Below the pieces are notes generated by a model. That model worked only from the letters and a program-made list of their open reading frames with translations. It was not told the DNA's origin and ran no database searches. The translations under genes were made by a program, and so were the position numbers. 64,000 nt of DNA from Aerococcaceae bacterium DSM 111021 (GTDB lineage: Bacteria; Bacillota; Bacilli; Lactobacillales; Aerococcaceae), in NCBI GenBank assembly GCA_020112395.1, contig JACCEK010000001.1, positions 1,178,001-1,242,000 on the forward strand. The letters are read 5' to 3'. Positions 43,615 to 53,367 of this stretch are shown one piece after another; the first letter of the stretch is position 1, and each line of letters opens with the position of its first letter.

Positions 43615-44928
43615 TTAATTATTCATTGGGAAAACCACTTGTAAACTAAACCAATAATCCTCGGTATTAATATTCATATAGCCTCCATAACGATTAGCAA
43701 TATAGCGAATACTCTTCAAGCCATAACCATGATAGATCTTATCTTGCTTGGAAGTCTCTGGCAAATCATCAAAAGCCTCCAACTCCGTCATTAAGTAATT
43801 GTCAATACGAAGGACAACCATATTCGCCTTGCTTGTCAGTTTCAAAGTAATTAACCGTTTTTCAGGATCATCGTACTTTTCCACATGTTCAATCGCATTA
43901 TCCAAGGCATTTCCTAATAAACTTACCAAGTCTGTTACTTGCAAGTGATTCAACAGATCACCATTAGCAATACAAGTAAAGTTAATATCATTTGTAATAC
44001 AATATTGATTTTTTTGCGTGAGGAAGGTATCTAGAACTGCATTCCCGGTTTCAATCTTAGCCTCTAAGTTCTCAATCGAGGACTTCAAGTTCGTTAAGTA
44101 TTCCTCACGCTTATTCACATCCGACTCCGATAAGATCACACTCATCTGATGCTTCAAGTCATGAGACTTCCGATTAATATAAGCCGTACTCTCTGCAAAA
44201 GACTTATATTGACGGTACTGACTATTGAATAAATGGCGAATATTATCCACTTCAGTCCGTTGAAATTGATCCTTACGTAAATATTGTTGAATATATAAAA
44301 GCAATAAGCCCGTTATATTAACAAAAGTCCGCAAGACGAATACCGCCAGAGAATTCCCCAAATTATATGACGTCTCTGACAACAAGAAGCCCATATTACT
44401 CATCGCAAAGGTCAGTGCGACCACTAAGATTGACGTCAATGTGTCCTTCCAAGTAAAGGAAGCAAGCACTTCACCAATCTCACCTTTGCGTTCAACGTAA
44501 TAGATAAAGGCTCCAATACCCGCATATAAACTCAAGTTAAAGAAAATCTCAACCCACAGCGCTGTTGACACATTCCCAAGAAAGAAGAGACAATATATGA
44601 GCCAAACTGTTGAAGCAAGCAACTCCGATAACATGAAGGCTTTGGATAAGACGAAAATACCTGGATACAGTGAAACGTGCGACAATAAGCGAATAGAAAG
44701 CCCCATCCAAATAATGTTAACTAACATCCCCGGTATCCAAAAAACAAGCGGTAACTCACCCGCAATCAGCTGAAGCATTAACTGCACCAAACCTAATAAG
44801 AACGCCTTGCCTAGCCATTTCCAAGAGAACTTTGCATGAATCAAATACGCATATAAAACAACTGCCAACCACTCCGCGTGAGCGGTGAGGTATCTAGGAA
44901 TATCTGGTAAGATTTCAATTGAATTCAT
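43615..44928 (-). CDS. AgrC-type sensor histidine kinase (GHKL family)
   Basis: A 437-residue membrane kinase. Residues ~10-215 contain six or so transmembrane helices in the AgrC/peptide-sensing layout. The dimerisation helix has the phospho-accepting His in KSHDLKHQMSVIL (near 258), and the ATPase domain has LLGNALDNAIEHV (N box) and YHGYGLKSIRYIANRYGG (G box). It overlaps the LytTR regulator gene by 4 bases. No agrB, agrD or other peptide pheromone gene is nearby, so its signal is unknown; the flanking GH3 genes suggest a cell-surface sugar or envelope cue. Confidence 0.9.
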   Translation of the reverse strand: MNSIEILPDIPRYLTAHAEWLAVVLYAYLIHAKFSWKWLGKAFLLGLVQLMLQLIAGELPLVFWIPGMLVNIIWMGLSIRLLSHVSLYPGIFVLSKAFMLSELLASTVWLIYCLFFLGNVSTALWVEIFFNLSLYAGIGAFIYYVERKGEIGEVLASFTWKDTLTSILVVALTFAMSNMGFLLSETSYNLGNSLAVFVLRTFVNITGLLLLYIQQYLRKDQFQRTEVDNIRHLFNSQYRQYKSFAESTAYINRKSHDLKHQMSVILSESDVNKREEYLTNLKSSIENLEAKIETGNAVLDTFLTQKNQYCITNDINFTCIANGDLLNHLQVTDLVSLLGNALDNAIEHVEKYDDPEKRLITLKLTSKANMVVLRIDNYLMTELEAFDDLPETSKQDKIYHGYGLKSIRYIANRYGGYMNINTEDYWFSLQVVFPMNN

Positions 44929-45638
44929 AGTACTTGTTCTCCTAAGAAGGCGGTAAACCGCTCCATAAATTCTTTCTTCTTAGAACGACTAATTTGAATC
45001 GTCTCCTCGCCAATATAGATGGTATTCTTCTCAACCTTATCAATGAAGTTGAAATTCACAATAAAGGAATTCGAACAGCGATTGAAAAGCTGAGGGTCCA
45101 GACGTTCTTCCGTATTTTTCATCGTATCAATAATTGTATATTCGTTATCAATCGTTATAAAATCAATATAGTGCCCTTGCGATTGAATATATTTAATGAC
45201 ACTTTGATTAATTCGCTTCATCGTACCACTAATCTTTAACACAATCGAGCTCTCTACTTTATTCTGACTCGCGAATTTCTTCATAATCTTTTTAAAATGC
45301 TCTTCAAAAGTAAATTGACTTAACGGCTTCAATAAGAAGTCGGTCGCTTCCACCGAATAACCTTGAATCGCCACTTGAGCATGATTGGTGACAAAAACAA
45401 TCAAAACTTCAGAATCTTTCTCACGAATTTTCGTTGCTGCTGTCATCCCATCCATATATTGCATCTCAACATCAAAGTAAATAATATCGAATTCATTAGC
45501 AAATTGATCGACAAAGATTAAGCCATCATCATACGTCGTTACATTGACATATTGATCGTGGTCTTCTGCTGCTTTGTGGATATAAGATTTAAGTTTTTCT
45601 TGTGCTTGTTTATTGTCCTCGACAATTGCGATGTTCAA
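44925..45638 (-). CDS. LytTR-family response regulator
   Basis: A 237-residue regulator. Receiver domain residues 1-120 with NIAIVEDNKQAQEKL, the phospho-accepting Asp in IIYFDVEMQYMDG (near 56) and the VTNHAQVAI switch segment; the LytTR DNA-binding domain occupies residues 140-237 (ISRSKKKEFMERFTAFLG). It is the first gene of the two-component operon. LytTR regulators bind paired direct repeats; I did not find a convincing pair in the 120-base upstream gap. Confidence 0.92.
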   Translation of the reverse strand: MNIAIVEDNKQAQEKLKSYIHKAAEDHDQYVNVTTYDDGLIFVDQFANEFDIIYFDVEMQYMDGMTAATKIREKDSEVLIVFVTNHAQVAIQGYSVEATDFLLKPLSQFTFEEHFKKIMKKFASQNKVESSIVLKISGTMKRINQSVIKYIQSQGHYIDFITIDNEYTIIDTMKNTEERLDPQLFNRCSNSFIVNFNFIDKVEKNTIYIGEETIQISRSKKKEFMERFTAFLGEQVL

Positions 45639-45712
45639 TGAAGTGCCTCCTTTAACAAAGTTTTATGTATATATAGTGTAGCATAGTGATTGATTATTAG
45701 ACTATATTTAAA

Positions 45713-45745
45713 AATGACTAGTGAAAGAAAGCTTCACTAGCCATT
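45713..45745 (-). terminator. Terminator of the permuted GH3 gene
   Basis: AATGACTAGTGAA pairs with TTCACTAGCCATT (one mismatch), followed by TTTAAA on the minus strand, 14 bases after the stop codon at 45759. Confidence 0.75.
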
Positions 45746-45758
45746 AAATGGGTAAGTC

Positions 45759-48620
45759 TTATTTGTTATCTTCTGCTGATTTAGCAGGTTTAAATACTTT
45801 CCAAGTAACGAATGCCATTAATAGAGCAATTGCAATCGTTGCAGCCCATAGCCAGTATTGCCATAGAGGCATAACTTGAACAACGCTTGTATTATCAGCA
45901 ATTCCATTCATGGCATTACTATTAACGATAGAATACAATACTGCATGTGCAGAATCTTTAATGTTTTGAACAGTCGTTGGTGTTAAGTCAGCGTCACTGA
46001 ATTGCCATAAGTTAGCATCCGTATTCAACCAGATATTAGTCCCAGCATTCAATCCTTCAATTATATCTTGATAGCTAAATACATCAAATGACGCTTGATC
46101 TGTCGCAACAAATCCTTTGAATCCCCACTCGTCACGTAAAGTATTGGTCATTAATCCTTTATGTGCTCCTGACCAGATTGGTCCTACGCGGTTCATACTT
46201 GCCATGAATCCATTCCCTTCGCCTTCACGAACAGTGATCTCGAATGGCTTCAAGTAAAGTTCACGAAGCGCTTGTTCGTTAGAATAGATACCACCACCAA
46301 TTCGGTTGGTATCTGTCTCGTTCAAGACAAAGTGCTTAGCATGAGTGAAAGCCCCCTTAGATTGAGCGCCTTCAACAATAGCCGCACTCATCTTACCTGA
46401 TAACAGTGGATCTTCAGAGAAGTATTCAAAGTTACGTCCACCAAATGGTACTCTATGTAAATTCATACCTGGTGCATACCAGCCCGCAATCTTGTTGTAA
46501 AGCGTATCTTCACCTACACCTTGACCCATCTGGTTCACGATATCTGTATTCCAAGTAGAAGCAAGAACGAGCTCAACTGGATAAGCCATAGCATCAATCT
46601 TACCACCTACAAGTTCACCTGATAGACCTGCGGTACCATCACGAATGACTGTGGCAGGTAAGTTAATTGATTCTAAAGGAACCGTTGCATAGCCACCCAT
46701 ACGAACGAATTCTGTTAATTCATCCAGTGTTAATTGACTCACTAAAGCATTCCACATTGGGTCATCATAGTCTACATCTTTCAAATCAATAGCTTGAAGC
46801 ACACCATATTCATCGCTAATAACACCTGTCTCTGGCATCTCTGCAACTTCATCCGTTAAGTCACGCGTAATCTCAATTCCATAGATAATGTCATCTGTCG
46901 CTTCTAATTCACCACCAGCATAAGTCTCTGGCCAAGTTTCTTGCCAATCTGTTCTTGATAAATATTCAACATCATCATAGTAAGATGCCATATCAACATT
47001 ATCAAATTGGTTCTCAATCTCATTACCCGTCACTTGTGACACTGAATAAGTCTCTGTATCAAGCTCATCTACAGTCACAGTACTTACAAGGTCAGCATTA
47101 CCAACGCCTGTCATACCGTCTTCTTCGTCAAAACCTTTAACATTTAAGATGTTGTTCAGCGCATCATTAGAGTTATCCCCTACGCTAAAGTGGTAATCTC
47201 CTGCATCTACAATATAAGTACCTTCACCATTACGGTCATATACTTTTAGACTTTCCTTAGGTACACTGATTGTCACAGTCTCACTGGCCCCTGCTTCAAT
47301 CATATCTGTCTTAGCAAATCCAACCAATTCAACAGCTGGTTTATCAATACCTTGTTCCACATCATAATCTGTGAACGGACTTTGTAGGTATAATTGAACA
47401 ACTTCCTTACCAGCCACCTCACCATCGTTATTGATATCTACTGTAATTGTATAGGCACCATCTTCTTCAGCTAATTCCATATTGTCATAGCTAAAGTCTG
47501 TATAAGACAATCCATAACCGAATGGATATAATACTTCTGAAGCATAATCAAAGTCCCCTGCATTACCTTGGCCCGACACAACATCCTCATAACGTGTCTC
47601 ATAATATCTGTAACCTACATAGACATCTTCATTGTACGTCATAAAGCCTGTGCTACGAGCTGTCTCAACATTAGTAAAGTTGAAGTTACCATAGTTAACC
47701 ATCGCAGGTGAACTGAATACATCATAAGCATAAGTATCTGTTAATCGACCTGATGGGTTCACTGTACCATTCAATACTTCACCAATCGCTAAGATACCCG
47801 TCTTACCACCAGCACCTACCCAGATTGCTGCATCCATATTCAATTCTTCAAGTGATCCTAATTCCATCGGATTCAATGTGTTCAATACAACCACAACTTT
47901 ATCGAAATTATCTTGAGCTAACTCAATTAGTGCAATCTCATCAGCATCTAGCTCTAAGTAGTGCGAACCAGATTCCAATGTCTCCATTGAGATGTCGCTA
48001 CTCTCACCACCAGAACGACCAACAACAACCAACGCCGCATCATTATAATCAGCAAATGAATCAATTAACGCATCATCAAACAAATCAACCGGTGCTTCAT
48101 TAACAGCAAACTCACCTTCACCATATACATTTGGTTTAGTCTTACGGTACTCAGATCCTGCACCAGATATATAAAAATCAAGCACTGTCTGGTTAATATT
48201 AAATCCAGCTGCTTCTAACGCTTCATCGAAAGGTGTAGCCAATGACTTATCCATTGAACTTGCCCCTTCACCCCCATAGATAAAGTCAACTGAATTCTGT
48301 CCTAGGACTGTAATATTCGTCTCATTCTCTAATAAAGGTAACGTCGCTTCCTCATTCTTTAATAATACAATGGACTCTCTACCAATCTCATGTGCCACTT
48401 CTTCCCCAAAAGCCACTAATTCTTCTTGAGTTGCAAAGTCAGACTTAAAGTACTCAGAATCAACCTCTTCCCCACTCACTTCAACACGTGTCGTCTCATG
48501 TCCTAGATAAGTTGAGATTACTTGAGAATATCTCCCAGCGTAATAATGCCCCACAACCAACAGAACAATCAATAGTATATCAATAGCAGCAACTATCCGT
48601 TTACTATTCTTTCCTTTCAT
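45759..48620 (-). CDS. Membrane-anchored, circularly permuted GH3 glycosidase
   Basis: A 953-residue protein with a single N-terminal transmembrane helix (IDILLIVLLVVGHYYAG, residues ~13-29) and one at the C-terminus (WQYWLWAATIAIALLMAFV, near 925). Domains run in reverse order to ordinary GH3: first the alpha/beta sandwich (ESIVLLKNEEATLPLL, near 78), then the fibronectin-III-like domain (LSYTDFSYDNMEL, near 375), and only then the TIM barrel with APGMNLHRVPFGGRNFEYFS (near 700) and the nucleophile Asp in FVATDQASFD (near 850). The enzyme probably faces outside, held by both ends. Permuted GH3 enzymes are known in gut Clostridia. Confidence 0.88.
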   Translation of the reverse strand: MKGKNSKRIVAAIDILLIVLLVVGHYYAGRYSQVISTYLGHETTRVEVSGEEVDSEYFKSDFATQEELVAFGEEVAHEIGRESIVLLKNEEATLPLLENETNITVLGQNSVDFIYGGEGASSMDKSLATPFDEALEAAGFNINQTVLDFYISGAGSEYRKTKPNVYGEGEFAVNEAPVDLFDDALIDSFADYNDAALVVVGRSGGESSDISMETLESGSHYLELDADEIALIELAQDNFDKVVVVLNTLNPMELGSLEELNMDAAIWVGAGGKTGILAIGEVLNGTVNPSGRLTDTYAYDVFSSPAMVNYGNFNFTNVETARSTGFMTYNEDVYVGYRYYETRYEDVVSGQGNAGDFDYASEVLYPFGYGLSYTDFSYDNMELAEEDGAYTITVDINNDGEVAGKEVVQLYLQSPFTDYDVEQGIDKPAVELVGFAKTDMIEAGASETVTISVPKESLKVYDRNGEGTYIVDAGDYHFSVGDNSNDALNNILNVKGFDEEDGMTGVGNADLVSTVTVDELDTETYSVSQVTGNEIENQFDNVDMASYYDDVEYLSRTDWQETWPETYAGGELEATDDIIYGIEITRDLTDEVAEMPETGVISDEYGVLQAIDLKDVDYDDPMWNALVSQLTLDELTEFVRMGGYATVPLESINLPATVIRDGTAGLSGELVGGKIDAMAYPVELVLASTWNTDIVNQMGQGVGEDTLYNKIAGWYAPGMNLHRVPFGGRNFEYFSEDPLLSGKMSAAIVEGAQSKGAFTHAKHFVLNETDTNRIGGGIYSNEQALRELYLKPFEITVREGEGNGFMASMNRVGPIWSGAHKGLMTNTLRDEWGFKGFVATDQASFDVFSYQDIIEGLNAGTNIWLNTDANLWQFSDADLTPTTVQNIKDSAHAVLYSIVNSNAMNGIADNTSVVQVMPLWQYWLWAATIAIALLMAFVTWKVFKPAKSAEDNK

Positions 48621-48638
48621 TCAACTTCCCTCCATTTT

Positions 48639-48652
48639 CTAAATCGCTTACA
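48639..48652 (-). promoter_or_regulatory. Candidate cre site upstream of the permuted GH3
   Basis: TGTAAGCGATTTAG on the minus strand matches 12 of 14 positions of the CcpA consensus, 19 bases upstream of the start codon, where binding would block elongation or initiation. Confidence 0.4.
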
Positions 48653-49077
48653 AGATGTATCTTAGTACATGATTTAGCTTCTTAATATAATTCTTTCGTG
48701 AATGGTATGCTTTTTTTCATATTCGGTAATTCAAAGTTGTAATTAGCATAAAAAGGTACTACTTACTGTCAAGTTAACGATGACCAGTACGGAGGAGGGA
48801 TGACTAAAGTTAGAGAAACAATTTAAGAATTTAGAATAGATTAACTAAACTCGGTAAAGTAAAAATCAGAAAACTTAATAATTGTGCTTTTCTCTATTTT
48901 TGTGAAGGCTTTCATCATTGTATTTTATCATAATTTAAATCTAATCTTAACTATTTTTTCCATTTTTGTATTAATTTGACTTTATGCTATCAAATCTTCA
49001 TATATTGAATATCTAGTTAATTATGAATTGTCAAACACAAAGATTAAAAAAAACACCCCAAACTTTATTAGCCTAGG

Positions 49078-49188
49078 TTAGTTATATTTAAAACTATTCG
49101 CTGTCTTCCTGCTCCCTCTCAAATATCCCATCGCCTCTTCAAGCTCTTTGATTTGCTGTTTTATCTCATTCTTCCTATTTGACGACAT
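49078..49188 (-). other. 36-residue ORF or gene remnant in a long intergenic gap
   Basis: MSSNRKNEIKQQIKELEEAM then GYLRGSRKTANSFKYN and a stop. Charged and helical, similar in style to the end of a small transposase or a coiled-coil protein, with no clear ribosome binding site (AAGATATG precedes). The remainder of 48655-49440 contains no other supportable gene. Confidence 0.3.
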
Positions 49189-49449
49189 ATCTTCGCGTTT
49201 AACTTTCTTCAGATTCTCTTTTTAGTTACAAATCCATCGCATTCAACTTCATTTCAACAGAATAATAGCGTCGATAAATCTGAAGATAGAGCACCTATAG
49301 GCAATTAATATACACATTCAACAAAAAAACTTTTTTCTCCTTAATTTTATTATTTTCAATCCTTATACTTGTAGTTAGTTGAGGCAATTAATGATTAGTT
49401 TTATGCGATTTATCAATTAATTTTCTCAATTAAATACACCTATGTTTTT

Positions 49450-49529
49450 TGTTATATTATATAACGATGTTATCCTAATTTTGGTTAACATTATCAAATC
49501 AGTCTTATTTCGCGTTATATTTTATAACA
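49450..49529. promoter_or_regulatory. Two GlnR boxes upstream of glnA
   Basis: TGTTA-N7-TAACG (49450-49466) and CGTTA-N7-TAACA (49513-49529) each fit the GlnR/TnrA consensus TGTNA-N7-TNACA with one end mismatch. Their spacing is 63 bases, six DNA turns, so two dimers would lie on the same face. Confidence 0.8.
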
Positions 49530-49547
49530 CCAACCGTCATAACTGAC

Positions 49548-49576
49548 TTGTTTTGTGTATTTTCCATTAATATAAT
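49548..49576 (+). promoter_or_regulatory. glnA promoter
   Basis: TTGTTT (49548-49553) and TATAAT (49571-49576) with a 17-base spacer, just downstream of the proximal GlnR box. Confidence 0.65.
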
Positions 49577-49623
49577 CTAACAATACTAAATAATATTATT
49601 AATATTTTATTGGAGGGTTTTAT

Positions 49624-50970
49624 ATGACGACGACTTGGACAAAAGAACGAATTATGGCAGATGCGAAAGAAAATAATGTAAAATTTATCCGCTTAATGTT
49701 TACCGACATCTTAGGTACGATAAAAAACGTAGAAATTCCTCTGTCTCAATTAAGTAAAGCTTTAGACAACAATATGACCTTTGATGGTTCATCAATAGAA
49801 GGCTTTGTACGAATCGAAGAGAGTGATATGTACTTGGTACCTGACTTACAAACTTGGCTGATTTTTGATTGGAATATTGCAAGCGATGATACCAAGCGCA
49901 TTGCCCGTCTGATCTGTGACGTTGAGACATCATCTCGTGAGCTATTCTCAGGGGATCCTAGAAGCAATTTGAAACGTGTTCTGGAAGAGATGAAAGAACT
50001 CGGCTTCTCTGACTTTTACTTAGGCCCCGAAGCAGAGTTTTTCTTATTCAAGTTAGATAAAGAAGGGAATCCAACGATGACATTGAATGATCACGGTGGT
50101 TACTTTGACTTAGCGCCGACAGATTTGGCGGAGAACTGTCGCCGTGATATTGTTCTAGAACTAGAAGCTCTTGGCTTCGAGATTGAAGCTAGTCATCACG
50201 AAGTGGCCGATGGGCAACATGAGATCGACTGGAAATACGCTGATGCGGTGACGGCTTGCGATAATATTCAAACTTTCAAGCTCATTGTTAAGACCGTAGC
50301 TCGACGCCATCATCTTCATGCTACGTTTATGCCGAAACCGCTTTTTGGCATCAATGGTTCTGGTATGCACTTTAATATGTCACTCTTTACTGAAAGTGGT
50401 AATTCTTTCTACGATGAAAGTACGCGGTCTGGCTTATCTAAGACAGCCAAGCATTTTATTGCAGGTCTGATGGAGTACGCACCGGCCTTTACTGCCGTCT
50501 GCAACCCAACCGTGAACTCCTATAAACGACTGGTCCCTGGCTACGAGGCCCCAGTCTATGTGGCTTGGAGCGAGAAAAACCGCTCCCCATTAATTCGTAT
50601 TCCAGCAGCTCGTGGCAACTCAACCCGTATTGAATTAAGGAGTGTCGATCCATCGGCCAATCCTTATCTTGCTCTAGCGACGATTCTTATCGCTGGATTA
50701 AAAGGTATTAGAGAAGAACTCGAAGCTCCGGCTCCGGTTGATTGTAACATCTACCGCATGACCGCTCGCGAGCGTCTTGACCAAGGGATTACAAGCTTGC
50801 CGGGTTCATTACAAGAAGCCATACATGAATTGAAAGCTTCAGACCCAATCTTGGATGCTTTAGGGCCGCATATCTCTACTAGCTTTATTAAAGCCAAAAC
50901 AAAAGAGTACGAGGAATATGCCAAATATGTCTCACCATGGGAAATTGAACAATATTTTACTAATTATTAA
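49624..50970 (+). CDS. glnA: Glutamine synthetase, type I-alpha
   Basis: A 448-residue enzyme forming glutamine from glutamate and ammonia. Marks include [19 protein letters not shown] near residue 50, [11 protein letters not shown] (metal glutamates), [18 protein letters not shown], the ATP-site [11 protein letters not shown], and [32 protein letters not shown]. It lacks the adenylylation-loop insert of type I-beta enzymes, as expected for Firmicutes. GGAGGG lies before the ATG. No glnR gene accompanies it here, which is unusual because glnR-glnA is the common order in Lactobacillales. Confidence 0.97.
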   Translation: MTTTWTKERIMADAKENNVKFIRLMFTDILGTIKNVEIPLSQLSKALDNNMTFDGSSIEGFVRIEESDMYLVPDLQTWLIFDWNIASDDTKRIARLICDVETSSRELFSGDPRSNLKRVLEEMKELGFSDFYLGPEAEFFLFKLDKEGNPTMTLNDHGGYFDLAPTDLAENCRRDIVLELEALGFEIEASHHEVADGQHEIDWKYADAVTACDNIQTFKLIVKTVARRHHLHATFMPKPLFGINGSGMHFNMSLFTESGNSFYDESTRSGLSKTAKHFIAGLMEYAPAFTAVCNPTVNSYKRLVPGYEAPVYVAWSEKNRSPLIRIPAARGNSTRIELRSVDPSANPYLALATILIAGLKGIREELEAPAPVDCNIYRMTARERLDQGITSLPGSLQEAIHELKASDPILDALGPHISTSFIKAKTKEYEEYAKYVSPWEIEQYFTNY

Positions 50971-51025
50971 AACATTATTAGTAATTAGTTGACGTCAATT
51001 AGTATCAATGTTACTCTATAAAAAA

Positions 51026-51233
51026 GGTATTGTGCGAGGCGCGGTTGACATGAGGACTTATGGGTCTGAGGGGATATCGCCGAAACGAATTATCGTTGGT
51101 TAGTCATCATAATAGGTGGCTAACTGTTCAACTTAACTGCCAGTTAAGCTGATTGTGCAAGCAATTACCGGGCAAAAGTATACCACTCTTCTACTGGAAG
51201 GATCATGGACTTTTGTTCGTGGTCCTATTTTTT
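51026..51233 (+). ncRNA. Lysine riboswitch (L box) with terminator
   Basis: The aptamer starts GGTATTGTGCGAGGCGCGGT and closes with GCAAGCAATTACC, forming helix P1. Characteristic internal segments are GAGGACTTATGGGTCTGAGG and ATATCGCCGAAACG with GTTGGTTAGTCATC. A terminator follows (AGGATCATGGAC / GTTCGTGGTCCT then TATTTTTTATT, 51198-51233). It precedes two lysine/diaminopimelate genes, so it would switch them off when lysine is plentiful. A TTGACG hexamer at 50989 may be the -35 of its promoter. Confidence 0.9.
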
Positions 51234-51259
51234 ATTCACTAAATTAAGGAGAGAGTGTT

Positions 51260-52135
51260 ATGACAAAATTAACAAATAAAAAGGCCATTCCCTTTACAAA
51301 AATGGAAGGAATTGGCAATGACTATGTTTATATTAATGACTTAAAGGAAGAGATTGAAGATCTAGCAGAATTAGCAATTCAAGTAAGTGAACAACACTTT
51401 GGCATTGGTAGTGATGGTCTCATCGTGCTTCGCCCATCTAATAAGGCAGATTTCCAGATGCGGATGTTCAACCTAGATGGCAGCGAAGGTCGGATGTGCG
51501 GCAATGGCATCCGTTGTTTAGCCAAATTTATCTACGATAATGGCCTTTGGGATCAAGAATCGATTGAGATTGAGACACTAAGTGGCGTCAAAACCGTCCA
51601 GCTCATTTTCAATGATCAAGGTGAAGTCACAGGAGCTCGGGTCAATATGGGCCAAGCAATTATCGACACGGCCTTGATTCCAATTACGGCAGAGGAAGAC
51701 CAATGGATTAATCAGGCCATTACAATCGCCGGGCAAGCTTATCAAGTGACTGGTGTATCGATGGGGAACCCTCATCTCGTTATCTTTCAAGAAAATATCA
51801 AAGACTTGGACTTAAAAGCACTTGGACCTCGCTTTGAATATGACACGCGCTTTCCTGAACAAATCAATACCGAATTTGCCCACGTTCACAACCGGCAAGA
51901 AATTAGCATGCGCGTGTGGGAACGTGGGAGTGGCGAGACTTTGGCTTGCGGAACCGGCGCCTGTGCGGTTGCGGTCGCCGGGGTGTTGAATGGTCTTACT
52001 GAAGAGACGATTAAGGTGAACCTCTTAGGGGGAACACTCACAATCACGTGGGATTGGAGCGACACAGGGCATGTTTATATGGAAGGCCCTGCCCGCACTT
52101 CATTCACTGGTCACTACTTTCCACAAGTACATTAG
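51260..52135 (+). CDS. dapF: Diaminopimelate epimerase
   Basis: A 291-residue enzyme converting LL- to meso-diaminopimelate for lysine and peptidoglycan. The two catalytic cysteines lie in GRMCGNGIRCLAKF (Cys ~80) and ETLACGTGACAVAVAGVL (Cys ~234). N-terminal FTKMEGIGNDYVYIND and VSMGNPHLVIF are conserved. AAGGAGAG precedes the ATG. It is the first gene behind the lysine riboswitch and is followed 11 bases later by dapL. Confidence 0.96.
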   Translation: MTKLTNKKAIPFTKMEGIGNDYVYINDLKEEIEDLAELAIQVSEQHFGIGSDGLIVLRPSNKADFQMRMFNLDGSEGRMCGNGIRCLAKFIYDNGLWDQESIEIETLSGVKTVQLIFNDQGEVTGARVNMGQAIIDTALIPITAEEDQWINQAITIAGQAYQVTGVSMGNPHLVIFQENIKDLDLKALGPRFEYDTRFPEQINTEFAHVHNRQEISMRVWERGSGETLACGTGACAVAVAGVLNGLTEETIKVNLLGGTLTITWDWSDTGHVYMEGPARTSFTGHYFPQVH

Positions 52136-52146
52136 GAGGATTTATC

Positions 52147-53367
52147 ATGCAAGCAAATCATAATTATTCAAGGATTTCTGACAGTTACTTATTCTCAACC
52201 ATTGCTCAAAAAATTGACACTTACACTCAACTAAACCCTGACAAAGAGATTATTCGTTTAGGCATCGGGGATGTGACCCAACCCCTTGTTCCAGGTATCA
52301 TTCAAGCCCTCCATCATGCAGTGGATGAACAAGCTTCTACTGATACTTTTCGTGGTTATGGCCCTGAAGGCGGTTATGACTTTCTGAGAGAGGCAATAGC
52401 CCAACATGATTATCAAGAAGTTGGCCTGTCAATGGATAGCAGTGAAGTCTTTGTATCAGACGGCGCCAAAAGTGATATCGCCAACTTGCAAGAATTATTC
52501 GCACTCGATAGCATCATCGCCATGGGAGACCCTATCTACCCTGTCTACATCGACAGCAATGTACTCACAGGTCGCTTGGGCGAATGGAATGAAGAGCTTG
52601 GTCAATGGAGTGAGCTTGTCTATTTAGAAAGTCATGCGGAAAATCACTTCCGACCTGCCCTCCCTACTGAGAAAGTTGATGTCATCTACTTATGCTACCC
52701 CAATAACCCGACTGGGATGACTCTAACGAAAGACGAACTGCAACAATGGGTCGATTTTGCCTTAGAAAATGAAAGTTTAATCCTCTTCGATGCAGCTTAT
52801 GAAGCTTATATTCAAGAAGACGGTATTCCTCATTCCATCTATGAATGTGAAGGTGCCGAGCGTTGTGCGATTGAGGTCCGTAGTTTCTCTAAGAAAGCCG
52901 GTTTTACTGGCTTACGTTTGGGATACTCCGTCGTTCCAAAAGCACTGACTTTCCAAAATATGAATTTGAACCAAATGTGGCACCGCCGTCAATCGACCAA
53001 ATTCAATGGAGCACCTTACATCATCCAAAGAGCCGGTTGGGCTTGTTACCAAGAACCTGCCAGGACACAAATCGAGGAAAATATTAGCTATTATATGGAA
53101 AATGCTCGAATGATCAAGGAAGGTTTGAAAGAAGTAGGTGCAACCGTTTATGGTGGCGACAATGCACCTTATATTTGGCTTAAAACGCCAGTTGGTGTCT
53201 CATCCTGGGAATTCTTCGATCAGTTATTGGAAAAAGTTCAAGTAGTGGGAACCCCAGGGGTCGGCTTCGGCCCAAGTGGGGAAGGCTACTTTAGACTGAC
53301 TGCTTTCAATACTCGGGATAATACTGAAAAAGCTGTTGAGAGATTGCAGAAGTATTATAGTGAGTAG
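52147..53367 (+). CDS. dapL: LL-diaminopimelate aminotransferase
   Basis: A 406-residue PLP enzyme from the ATG at 52147 (AGGAGG upstream; the longer frame runs into dapF). It makes LL-diaminopimelate from tetrahydrodipicolinate in one step. The N-terminal YSRISDSYLFSTIAQKI and IRLGIGDVTQPL, the YPNNPTGMTL loop, PLP lysine in SFSKKAGFTGLRLGY and the MWHRRQSTKFNGAPYIIQRA segment are DapL hallmarks distinguishing it from aspartate aminotransferases. With dapF it supplies meso-diaminopimelate under lysine-riboswitch control. The succinyl/acetyl route genes are not in this window. Confidence 0.93.
   Translation: MQANHNYSRISDSYLFSTIAQKIDTYTQLNPDKEIIRLGIGDVTQPLVPGIIQALHHAVDEQASTDTFRGYGPEGGYDFLREAIAQHDYQEVGLSMDSSEVFVSDGAKSDIANLQELFALDSIIAMGDPIYPVYIDSNVLTGRLGEWNEELGQWSELVYLESHAENHFRPALPTEKVDVIYLCYPNNPTGMTLTKDELQQWVDFALENESLILFDAAYEAYIQEDGIPHSIYECEGAERCAIEVRSFSKKAGFTGLRLGYSVVPKALTFQNMNLNQMWHRRQSTKFNGAPYIIQRAGWACYQEPARTQIEENISYYMENARMIKEGLKEVGATVYGGDNAPYIWLKTPVGVSSWEFFDQLLEKVQVVGTPGVGFGPSGEGYFRLTAFNTRDNTEKAVERLQKYYSE

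Noticed and set aside
50989-50998. Another Fnr-type box upstream of the lysine riboswitch (TTGACGTCAA)
   Set aside because: The half-sites touch without the 4-base spacer, and TTGACG fits a -35 hexamer better.
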